64,000 nucleotides of DNA from Flavobacterium piscisymbiosum (GTDB lineage: Bacteria; Bacteroidota; Bacteroidia; Flavobacteriales; Flavobacteriaceae), in assembly GCF_020905295.1 (NCBI RefSeq), contig NZ_JAJJMM010000001.1, positions 2,542,001 to 2,606,000 of the forward strand, in the 5' to 3' direction. A program made the position numbers and the translations under genes. The notes below the pieces were generated by a model. It saw only the letters and a list, made by a program, of their open reading frames with translations, was not told the DNA's origin and ran no database searches. Positions 1 through 7,858 of this stretch are shown here, one piece after another. The stretch's first letter is position 1, and the number at the start of each line of letters is the position of its first letter.

Positions 1-1839
1 ACCAATGATGTATTACAACAGTTTAATTCATTGGGTATTCTAGAGCAGGGAGGTTTTAGAAAATATGATAATGATGATATTTTTGGAGCTTTGAATGCAG
101 AATTTAAATTATCAAATTCCCTAAAAGTAAAAGGTGTTTTTGGAGGACGTTTATGGTCTGGAAGTATGTACAGCAGAGTAAAAGAAGTGAATTTTTCGCC
201 TCAGGGAGTTTATGGTGCTGACAGAGATACAAATGATGAAACCAGAAAAAGTCTTGACCTGAACACACAGTTTATGTTAGAATACAGTAAAAGTTTTGGA
301 AGTCATAACGTGGGCGGATTGATTGGAGTTTCTAACGAAAACCATTCAGACAGAGGAATCGGAATTTACAAAAAATACACAGATCCGGATTTGGGAACTC
401 CAACCAGTGAAACAGTAATTGGTGAGAACTCTTATAACTCTAATGGAAGTTCATCAAAAAATAGTCTTAATTCTCTTTTTGGTCGTGCATCATATGATTT
501 TAAAGATAAATATTTTGCAGAATTCAGTTTTAGATATGATGGTTCATCAAAATTCAGAGATGAATTAAGATGGGGATTCTTTCCTTCAGGAACGCTTGGT
601 TACGCATTAACCAAAGAAAATTTCATGGAAAGCTATAATGATAAAGTAGGTAACATTAAACTAAGAGCTTCTTACGGTATTTTAGGAAACCAAAACGTTG
701 GTAACTATCAATATCAAACGACTTATTTTACTTTTCAAAATGCTTATGGTTTCAACAATAGCGGTGTAAGCGGTACAGGATATAATTTTGCAAATCCTGA
801 TATTCAATGGGAAAAAGCAGCCACTTTTAATGCGGGAATCGATGCTGATTTCTTTAAAGGAGCGTTATCATTTTCATTCGATTATTTTGATAAAGTAACA
901 TCAGACATTCTTGTTCCGCCACAAGTACCGGGAGTTTTTGGTACAGGACTACCAATGTTTAATGCTGGTAAAGTAGGAAACAGAGGATGGGAAATTAGCG
1001 CGACTTACAAACATAAAGGAAAAGTGTTAAATCATACTTTGATGGTGAATTTTGGTGATTCGAAAAACAAAGTATTAGACTATGGCGGAAAAGAAAGATT
1101 AACCGGAGTAGAAGAGTTACAGGTTATTCTTCGTGAAGGATTGCCTTTCAATTCATACGTTGGTTTAAAAAGAGATGGAATTTTTCAGAACTGGGATGAA
1201 ATCAAAGGAGCAGCAGTTCCTGAAGGATTAAGTGTACAGCCAGGCGATAACCGTTATGTAGACGTAAATAAAGACGGTAAAATTGATGACAATGACAAAT
1301 TTGTTTTTGGAAATCCTTTCCCTAGATATACTTACGGAGCTACTTATAATTTAGATTACAAAAATTTTGATTTAAGCATTTTTATTCAGGGTGTTGGAAA
1401 AAGAACCATGATGATTAGAGGGGAGCTTGTAGAGCCGTTTCACTACAATTATGGTATGACAATGTACACGAACCAATTAGATTACTGGACGCCTCAAAAT
1501 CCGGATGCAAAATATCCAAGATTGGCAAACAATGGTACACAATCAAATACAAACAACTTCAGAAGAGGTTCAGACATGTATTTGTATGATGGTGCATATG
1601 CAAGACTAAAAAATGTGCAAATAGGGTATTCATTATCAGATGATGTGGCGCAAAGGTTAGGAATGAGCAGATTTCATGTTTATGTTTCAGGACAAAATCT
1701 ACTTACATTATCTAAAGTGAAATTTGTTGATCCGGAACTTTCTGAATTCAACAATAGCATGACACCTTCAGGAGCTAACAGCGGAAGAGCTTATCCAACG
1801 CAGGTTTATTACGGAATGGGTATAGATATTACCTTTTAA
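1..1839 (+). CDS. susC: SusC/RagA-type TonB-dependent outer-membrane transporter, C-terminal part
   Basis: This is the C-terminal 612 codons of a SusC/RagA family protein. The frame is open from base 1, so the signal peptide, carboxypeptidase-like domain, plug and first barrel strands lie upstream of the window. SusC proteins form the TonB-driven outer-membrane pore that imports oligosaccharides captured by SusD. The visible part is alternating aromatic and polar beta-strands typical of the 22-strand barrel. It includes a DVNKDGKIDDNDK loop followed by FGNPFPRYTYG, which is characteristic of the family, and it ends in a terminal Phe (GMGIDITF) as outer-membrane barrels do. The SusD partner starts five bases after the stop. 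Family assignment is secure; the substrate is inferred from the neighbours (alpha-mannan). Confidence 0.95.
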   Translation, partial: TNDVLQQFNSLGILEQGGFRKYDNDDIFGALNAEFKLSNSLKVKGVFGGRLWSGSMYSRVKEVNFSPQGVYGADRDTNDETRKSLDLNTQFMLEYSKSFGSHNVGGLIGVSNENHSDRGIGIYKKYTDPDLGTPTSETVIGENSYNSNGSSSKNSLNSLFGRASYDFKDKYFAEFSFRYDGSSKFRDELRWGFFPSGTLGYALTKENFMESYNDKVGNIKLRASYGILGNQNVGNYQYQTTYFTFQNAYGFNNSGVSGTGYNFANPDIQWEKAATFNAGIDADFFKGALSFSFDYFDKVTSDILVPPQVPGVFGTGLPMFNAGKVGNRGWEISATYKHKGKVLNHTLMVNFGDSKNKVLDYGGKERLTGVEELQVILREGLPFNSYVGLKRDGIFQNWDEIKGAAVPEGLSVQPGDNRYVDVNKDGKIDDNDKFVFGNPFPRYTYGATYNLDYKNFDLSIFIQGVGKRTMMIRGELVEPFHYNYGMTMYTNQLDYWTPQNPDAKYPRLANNGTQSNTNNFRRGSDMYLYDGAYARLKNVQIGYSLSDDVAQRLGMSRFHVYVSGQNLLTLSKVKFVDPELSEFNNSMTPSGANSGRAYPTQVYYGMGIDITF

Positions 1840-1844
1840 AAAAA

Positions 1845-3473
1845 ATGAAAATGAAAAATATACTTAAACACATAAAATTCATACCAGTTGTACTCTTACT
1901 ATTGGTAAGCTGTGAAGATTTGGACCTTGCGCCTGAAAATCAATTTACAGATTCTAATTATTGGACAAGTGTAGATAAAGCCCAGACTTTTCTAAATACG
2001 GCTTATTCGCAAATGCAAACCAGTCAATATTTCTTTTATAATGAAGCGTTATCTGATAATGCTTTTAACGGAAGAGGAGATAATGCAGGAGCTGCATCAA
2101 TCGGGGCCGGAATTTATGATCCTTCTTTAGGAAGAATAAAAGACGAATGGAATAACCGATATGCGGGTATTAAAACCTGTAATCTTTTATTAGAAAATAT
2201 CGACCGTGTTCCTAATGCCGATGCAACTGTAATTGCGAGAATGAAAGCAGAAGCCCGTTTCCTGAGAGCTTTTCAACATTTTCAGTTAACAACTTGGTTT
2301 GGAGATATTCCTTTAATAAAGAAAGATCCTTCTCTTACAGAAGCAACAACGGTAAGCAGAACATCGCATGCAGAAGTTATTGCCTTTATTTTAAGCGAAT
2401 TGGATGCTATAATTCCGGCATTACCAAAGAACACACAATATGCCGCTGCCGACAGAGGAAAAATTACTGTAGGTGCTGCTGTAGCGCTAAAAGCCAGAGT
2501 TCTTTTGTATGAAGGAAAATGGGATGATGTTGTAAAAACAGTAGAACCATTTATTGCAATGAGTTACGGAACATACAGTTTGTTTCCTTCTTACGAAGGT
2601 TTGTTTCAACAGCAAAATGAGTATAACAGCGAGGATATTTTAAGTTTACAATATGTACCACAATTTAGAATGTGGGGAGAATTTTTTGATATGGCTCCAC
2701 TGTCTGCAGGTGCAAGGTTAAATGCTTTGGCTCCAACTCAGGAATTAGTAGACAGTTATCTAATGATGAACGGAAAAAAAATCAACGAAGCTGGATCAGG
2801 ATACAACGAAAACGATCCTTATATCAATAGAGATCCAAGACTTACAAATACTATAGTTTACGATAAATACAATTGGAAAGAAGGAGACGGAAGTTCTCAT
2901 ATTATTTACATTAAACCAGGTACTTCAGTAGGAAACCCAACAGATGAATTTGTACAAGGATCATCATCAACTCCTACAGGATATTACACTCGTAAGTATT
3001 ATGATACACAACATTTAACTTCTTTGCAGTCAGGTTTAAATCTAATGTTGTTTCGCTATGCCGATATATTGTTGATGTACGCAGAAGCTAAAAATGAGTT
3101 GAACCAAATGACAAGTGCCGTATGGGATCAAACCATTAAACCATTAAGAACCCGTGCAGGTTTTACAGATGCAGCAGCTTTATCTTTTAATAGTGCTTTA
3201 GGACAAACAGGACTTAGAGAAGTAATAAGAAATGAGCGTCGTACAGAATTTGCTATGGAAGGTTTAAGAATCTTTGATATTAGAAGATGGAAAACTGCCG
3301 AAGATGTTTTGAATGGTTATGCACACGGAGCAAAATTTGGTGTATCATCTGTAGACAATGGTTATTTAAGAGTGAACTTAAGAACTTTTGATCCTGATAA
3401 ACATTATTTATGGCCAATACCAAGAGATGAGCGTTTGATTAATACTAATTTATCTCAAAATCCAAACTGGTAA
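1845..3473 (+). CDS. susD: SusD/RagB family surface glycan-binding lipoprotein
   Basis: This is a 542-residue SusD homologue that caps the SusC pore and binds glycan on the cell surface. The N-terminus has a lipoprotein signal with lipobox LLVSC (Cys near residue 23) followed by acidic residues, as expected for surface export. An in-frame ATG at 1851 is an equally good start. The N-terminal SusD-like region (NQFTDSNYWTS, TPR-like helices) and the C-terminal RagB/SusD signatures are present: FRYADILLMYAEAKNELNQ, RNERRTEFAMEGLRIFDIRRW and a final LWPIPRDERLINTNLSQNP. Length is normal and the gene is intact. It directly follows susC (5 bp gap) and must be co-transcribed with it. Ligand specificity cannot be read from the sequence; the GH content points to mannan. 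Confidence 0.95.
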   Translation: MKMKNILKHIKFIPVVLLLLVSCEDLDLAPENQFTDSNYWTSVDKAQTFLNTAYSQMQTSQYFFYNEALSDNAFNGRGDNAGAASIGAGIYDPSLGRIKDEWNNRYAGIKTCNLLLENIDRVPNADATVIARMKAEARFLRAFQHFQLTTWFGDIPLIKKDPSLTEATTVSRTSHAEVIAFILSELDAIIPALPKNTQYAAADRGKITVGAAVALKARVLLYEGKWDDVVKTVEPFIAMSYGTYSLFPSYEGLFQQQNEYNSEDILSLQYVPQFRMWGEFFDMAPLSAGARLNALAPTQELVDSYLMMNGKKINEAGSGYNENDPYINRDPRLTNTIVYDKYNWKEGDGSSHIIYIKPGTSVGNPTDEFVQGSSSTPTGYYTRKYYDTQHLTSLQSGLNLMLFRYADILLMYAEAKNELNQMTSAVWDQTIKPLRTRAGFTDAAALSFNSALGQTGLREVIRNERRTEFAMEGLRIFDIRRWKTAEDVLNGYAHGAKFGVSSVDNGYLRVNLRTFDPDKHYLWPIPRDERLINTNLSQNPNW

Positions 3474-3502
3474 AACTAACTAACAACCTAAAAATAAATA
3501 AC

Positions 3503-4627
3503 ATGAAAAATATATATTCAAAATTATTATTAATAGTATGCGCAATCTTTGCTGCAAGTTGCGACAACGACGATACCATGAGCCATACTAATGTAAGTGC
3601 TGTTAATGCGCTTTATTCTCCGGCGAATAATAAATTTTATGACCTTGGAGCACAAAGTTCTGCTGTATTTGAATGGGAAGGAGCTAAAGCAGAAGACAAT
3701 GGGGTGGTATTGTATGATGTGGTTTTTGATCGTGCAGATGGAGATTTCTCTAAACCAATTTATGTAAGACCTTCTGACGGAAACGGATTTCAAAAAACAT
3801 TAAACCTTTCTTTTACAGAGTTAAATAAAATTGCCGGATTGGCAGGTATTGCATCTGAAACTATCGGAAAATTAAAATGGACCGTTTATTCTTCTAAAGG
3901 TGTAAATGTTCAAAAATCAAGTGTTTCAGGTATTATCGAAGTACAAAGACCAGGCGGTTTCCCAACTCCTGACCAATTGTTTATTACAGGAACAGGTTCA
4001 GAAACAGGAGAAACAGTTGCAGATGCGCAAGCGTTCAAGAAAACAGGCGCTACGACTTTTGAAATTTATACGAAGTTACAAGCAGGAAGCTATAAATTTA
4101 TATCAAGAAAAAATGGAACTCCTGAAGTTTTCTACATCAGCGAAGCGAAATTAAAACAAGACGGAACAACAACGTATACAGGAGATGCAAAAGTGTATAA
4201 AATTAAAGTTGATTTTAGTGATGGTTCAACCACTATGACAGAAATTAAAAAAATCGAATTATGGTTTCCTCCACTTAGCCAATATTTATTTGAATATACA
4301 TATTCAGGAAAAGGAATCTGGAAAGCGGACAATAAAAAAATCACTTTCAAAACAGAATCATGGGGTAAAGATGAACGTTACAAATTCAAATTTACAGTTG
4401 TAAATGGCGCGACTTCAAGCGAAGAGTGGTATGGTAGTGTCAATAATGATAACAACAGACCAGACGGTAACATTGCAGCATCATACTGGTATATGGTTCC
4501 TGTAAGCAATGATGTATGGAATAACAGTTTCAAATTTGCATCTGCAATAGACGGTGCTAATGTAAATGCCGAAATTAATTTTAGTGCAGCTGTACCGGCA
4601 TATACACACAGTTTTACAATTCTATAA
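3503..4627 (+). CDS. SusE/SusF-like surface glycan-binding lipoprotein
   Basis: This 374-residue lipoprotein (lipobox AASC, Cys20, then DNDD) occupies the position of SusE/SusF after SusD. The first ~130 residues after the signal look like a SusE-type Ig-like domain (VFEWEGAKAEDNG, KLKWTVYSSKG). The remainder (from about residue 155) resembles the carbohydrate-binding modules of SusF/SusE, with repeated aromatic-rich strands (GSYKFISRKNG, KGIWKADNKKITFK, YWYMVPVS). Such proteins hold polysaccharide at the surface and have no catalytic residues. It lies 29 bp after susD and is followed at once by a strong hairpin terminator, so it probably ends the core sus transcript. The family call is good; the exact number of binding modules is uncertain. 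Confidence 0.82.
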   Translation: MKNIYSKLLLIVCAIFAASCDNDDTMSHTNVSAVNALYSPANNKFYDLGAQSSAVFEWEGAKAEDNGVVLYDVVFDRADGDFSKPIYVRPSDGNGFQKTLNLSFTELNKIAGLAGIASETIGKLKWTVYSSKGVNVQKSSVSGIIEVQRPGGFPTPDQLFITGTGSETGETVADAQAFKKTGATTFEIYTKLQAGSYKFISRKNGTPEVFYISEAKLKQDGTTTYTGDAKVYKIKVDFSDGSTTMTEIKKIELWFPPLSQYLFEYTYSGKGIWKADNKKITFKTESWGKDERYKFKFTVVNGATSSEEWYGSVNNDNNRPDGNIAASYWYMVPVSNDVWNNSFKFASAIDGANVNAEINFSAAVPAYTHSFTIL

Positions 4628-4637
4628 ATAACCCTCG

Positions 4638-4672
4638 ACGTCTCTTAGAGATTGTTTCTAAGAGACGTTTTA
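4638..4672 (+). terminator. intrinsic terminator after the SusE-like gene
   Basis: A 10-bp perfect stem, ACGTCTCTTA (4638-4647) with TAAGAGACGT (4659-4668), encloses an 11-base loop and is followed by a T-rich tail. It begins 10 bases after the SusE-like stop and lies just ahead of the GH76 start. It may act as a partial terminator that keeps binding proteins more abundant than enzymes. Confidence 0.75.
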
Positions 4673-4676
4673 TTAA

Positions 4677-5870
4677 ATGAAATATATTATGAAAAAATTA
4701 TTTTCAACACGTTATAACATCATGTTACTTTGTGTAATAGGTTTAGGGTTATTGGCTACTTCATGTGATGATGATGCAGTTCCGTTGCGTGATCCTAATA
4801 CTACAACTGGCCCGCAATTTAAATATACATGGGCACAAACAGCTGATTCTTTACAACTTTCGACCTATAATAATTATCTGGGATCTAACGGAACTTTTGT
4901 AGAGAACAATACCGGGAACAGTACATTTCATTACTGGCCAAATGCTCACGTTCTTGATGTTCTTACAGATGGTTATTTAAGAACTGGAAATGAAAACTAC
5001 AAAACCAAAATGAAAGCATTGGTTCAGGGAATTAAAGTAAAAAACGGAAATACATACAACAATGTTTTTAATGATGATATGCTTTGGCTGGCGAATTCCT
5101 GCCTTCGTGCCTATAAAGCTACAAATGATCAGGAATATAAAGATGTTGCCGATTTTTTATGGGAGAGAATAAAACTAAGCTGGAGTGATGTTTTTGGAGG
5201 AGGAATCACCTGGAAACAAAATACACCAAAAGAGAAAAATGCGGTATCAAACGGTCCGGCAATAGTTCTTGCCATGAGATTGTACGAAATAGATAATGAT
5301 GCTGATGATCTTGTTTGGGCTAAGAAAATTTATGCATGGCAAAAAAACAATTTGGTAGATCCGGTTTCAGGAGCGGTTTGGGATAATATAGCAGAAGTAA
5401 ACGGGGTAGTGACTACCAATAAAGACTGGGTATTTACTTATAATATGGGAACCTGGATTGGTGCCGGTTTAAGATTGTACAAAGCTACAAATGACCAGAC
5501 GTATCTTGATGATGCGGTAAAATCAGGAAGAAACGTTTTAACCAATCCAAAATTAGTTTCAGAAGGACTTCTTAAAGATGAAGGTCAGGGTGACGGAGGA
5601 TTATTTAAAGGTATTTTGGTACGTTATTTTACAGAACTAATAGAGCAGCCAACGATCAATTCTACTGATAAAGAAACTTTTGCAGCATTCATAAAATTTA
5701 ATGCGCAGTCATTTTATAAAAAAGGAATCCTGAGACCTGCAATGCTTTCAGGAAATAACTGGAAAGTAGCTCCTGCAGCTGGAGGAAACGTAGATTTAAC
5801 CACTCAATTGAGCGGAGTTATGTTAATAGAAGCAGCAGCCAAGCTGGACAAAAATGGTTATTTTGATTAA
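4677..5870 (+). CDS. GH76 family endo-alpha-1,6-mannanase, lipoprotein
   Basis: This protein of 397 residues is predicted to be a surface endo-alpha-1,6-mannanase that cuts the backbone of fungal/yeast alpha-mannan. A lipobox (LLATSC) followed by DDDA suggests export to the cell surface. The (alpha/alpha)6-barrel signature with paired catalytic aspartates is seen in NVFNDDMLWLANSCLRAY (Asp133-Asp134 from the first ATG), and in GH76 these two act as nucleophile and acid/base. Other family marks are GGGITWKQNTPKEKNAVSNGP and TYNMGTWIGAGLRLYKATND. The ATG at 4689 (MKKLFSTRYN) is the more natural start, because it places the charged residues directly before the hydrophobic stretch. It lies just after the susE terminator and ends before a second hairpin. 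Confidence 0.9.
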   Translation: MKYIMKKLFSTRYNIMLLCVIGLGLLATSCDDDAVPLRDPNTTTGPQFKYTWAQTADSLQLSTYNNYLGSNGTFVENNTGNSTFHYWPNAHVLDVLTDGYLRTGNENYKTKMKALVQGIKVKNGNTYNNVFNDDMLWLANSCLRAYKATNDQEYKDVADFLWERIKLSWSDVFGGGITWKQNTPKEKNAVSNGPAIVLAMRLYEIDNDADDLVWAKKIYAWQKNNLVDPVSGAVWDNIAEVNGVVTTNKDWVFTYNMGTWIGAGLRLYKATNDQTYLDDAVKSGRNVLTNPKLVSEGLLKDEGQGDGGLFKGILVRYFTELIEQPTINSTDKETFAAFIKFNAQSFYKKGILRPAMLSGNNWKVAPAAGGNVDLTTQLSGVMLIEAAAKLDKNGYFD

Positions 5871-5905
5871 TTATTTAGTGGTAGTTTAAGTAGTAATTTT
5901 TGTAA

Positions 5906-5940
5906 TGCCTGAAGGAAATAAACAGCCTTCAGGTTTTATA
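5906..5940 (+). terminator. intrinsic terminator after the GH76 gene
   Basis: The 8-bp stem CCTGAAGG (5908-5915) / CCTTCAGG (5926-5933) is followed by TTTTATA. It lies between the GH76 gene and the GH2 gene and probably ends transcripts that read through the first hairpin. The rest of the 176-bp gap is AT-rich with no gene; a promoter for the enzyme genes may lie here, but no convincing TAnnTTTG box was found. Confidence 0.7.
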
Positions 5941-6046
5941 CTGTTTATCAGTTTAACAGAAATAGTATGTAAAGCACGAAATAAGATTTAAAATAATCAT
6001 TCAATAAAGTACTTTCCCGAAATTTCTAAAAAAATAAAATATTATA

Positions 6047-7855
6047 ATGAAGAATAAAATCACAATTATACTTTTTCTTTTTGTAAGTCTTGTATCCTTT
6101 GCACAATGGAAACCACAAGGTGATAAAATAAAAACAAAATGGGCAGAACAGGTAGATCCCAACAATACGCTTCCTGAATATCCACGTCCGATAATGGAAA
6201 GAGGTCAATGGAAAAATCTTAATGGTTTATGGAACTATGCAATACAACCGGCAGGACAAACAGCGCCAAAAGGCTACGACGGAAAAATTCTCGTTCCTTT
6301 TGCTGTTGAATCAAGCCTTTCCGGAGTAATGAAAAAAGTAGGTTCAGAAAACGAATTATGGTATGAAACCAATTTTACAATCGCCAGCAACTGGAAAAGC
6401 AAAGATATTTTATTGCATTTTGGTGCAGTAGACTGGAAAACAGAAGTATGGATAAACAATGTGAAAGTAGGAACACATACCGGAGGATTTACGCCTTTTA
6501 CCTTTAATATAACACCATTCTTAAACGGAAAATCGCAAAAATTAGTGGTAAAAGTATGGGACCCAACAAGTGACGGAACACAGCCAAGAGGAAAACAAGT
6601 TAAAAATCCTGAAAGTATCTGGTACACACCGGTAACAGGAATCTGGCAAACCGTTTGGTTAGAGCCGGTAAGCAAAAAATACATTACCAATTTAAGAACC
6701 ACACCGGATATTGATCGCAACACGATTACTATCGTTCCGGAAGTTGAAGGAAGTACACCGGGAGATATTGTTGAAATTACAGTATTCGACGGTATCAAAA
6801 CTATTGCATCAGAAAAAGGAGTAGCGGGTCAGTCTTTGGATATTGTACTGAATAATCCAAAATTATGGTCGCCTGATTCACCATTTTTATATGATATTAA
6901 AGTAAAATTAATTAGCGGCGGTAAAGTGACCGATGAAGTAAAAAGCTATTTTGCAATGCGTAAAATTTCTTCAAAAAGAGATGATAAAGGCATTGTGAGA
7001 ATCCAGCTGAACAACAAAGATTGTTTTCAGTTTGGCCCTTTGGATCAGGGATGGTGGCCTGACGGATTGTATACCGCGCCAACAGACGAAGCTTTAAAAT
7101 ACGATCTTGTAAGAACTAAAGAATTAGGTTTTAATATGATCCGTAAACATGTAAAGGTTGAACCGGCAAGATGGTACACACATTGCGACAGAATGGGATT
7201 TTTAGTATGGCAGGATATGCCAAACGGAGATGATGGCCCAATCTGGCAAATGCACAAATATTTTGAAGGTACAGAACTAAAAAGAACAGCGCAATCTGAG
7301 GCGACATACAAAAAAGAATGGAGAGAGATTATGGATCACTTATATTCGTATCCAAGTATCGTAGTATGGGTTCCGTTTAATGAAGCGTGGGGACAATTTA
7401 AAACAGTTGAAATTACCGAATGGACCAAGAATCACGATCCAAGCAGATTGGTGAACTCATCAAGTGGAGGAAACCATTTTCAAACCGGAGATATGTTAGA
7501 CATTCACCATTATCCTGAACCTAACTTAAAATTGTATGATGCACGCAGGATTACAGTTTTAGGAGAATACGGCGGAATTGGTCTTCCGGTTACAGGACAT
7601 TTATGGCAAACAGATAAAAACTGGGGATACACTCAGTTCAAGAATAATGATGAAACCACAGCAAAATACAAAGAATACGCAGAACAGTTAAAAACATTAT
7701 CTAAAGTAGGTTTTTCTGCAGCTGTTTATACCCAGACTACTGATGTCGAAGGCGAAGTAAATGGTTTTATGACCTACGATCGTAAAGTCGATAAAATGAA
7801 TTTTTCTGAGGTTAGCAAAATAAACAAAGAAGTAATTAACGCTATTAATAATTAA
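6047..7855 (+). CDS. GH2-type secreted glycoside hydrolase (beta-galactosidase/mannosidase-like)
   Basis: This 602-residue GH2 protein has an N-terminal Sec signal peptide (MKNKITIILFLFVSLVSFAQ). In order it has a jelly-roll sugar-binding domain (GQWKNLNGLWNYAI... LLHFGAVDWKTEVWINN), an Ig-like domain and a TIM barrel. The acid/base is Glu446 in PFNEAWGQ and the nucleophile is Glu507 in LGEYGGIG, both matching GH2 positions. It is short compared with LacZ (about 1000 aa), lacking the C-terminal beta-galactosidase domains. That is typical of a GH2 subgroup in Bacteroidota loci whose substrate is not fixed. In this locus it would trim a beta-linked sugar from the mannan or glycan. The next gene (GH92) starts three bases after the stop, so the two are co-translated. 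Confidence 0.85.
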   Translation: MKNKITIILFLFVSLVSFAQWKPQGDKIKTKWAEQVDPNNTLPEYPRPIMERGQWKNLNGLWNYAIQPAGQTAPKGYDGKILVPFAVESSLSGVMKKVGSENELWYETNFTIASNWKSKDILLHFGAVDWKTEVWINNVKVGTHTGGFTPFTFNITPFLNGKSQKLVVKVWDPTSDGTQPRGKQVKNPESIWYTPVTGIWQTVWLEPVSKKYITNLRTTPDIDRNTITIVPEVEGSTPGDIVEITVFDGIKTIASEKGVAGQSLDIVLNNPKLWSPDSPFLYDIKVKLISGGKVTDEVKSYFAMRKISSKRDDKGIVRIQLNNKDCFQFGPLDQGWWPDGLYTAPTDEALKYDLVRTKELGFNMIRKHVKVEPARWYTHCDRMGFLVWQDMPNGDDGPIWQMHKYFEGTELKRTAQSEATYKKEWREIMDHLYSYPSIVVWVPFNEAWGQFKTVEITEWTKNHDPSRLVNSSSGGNHFQTGDMLDIHHYPEPNLKLYDARRITVLGEYGGIGLPVTGHLWQTDKNWGYTQFKNNDETTAKYKEYAEQLKTLSKVGFSAAVYTQTTDVEGEVNGFMTYDRKVDKMNFSEVSKINKEVINAINN

Positions 7856-7858
7856 GTT

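Noticed and set aside
6274..6798. 174-codon minus-strand frame opposite the GH2 gene
   Set aside because: It is antisense to a clear catalytic gene, with no start context or homology; shadow frame.
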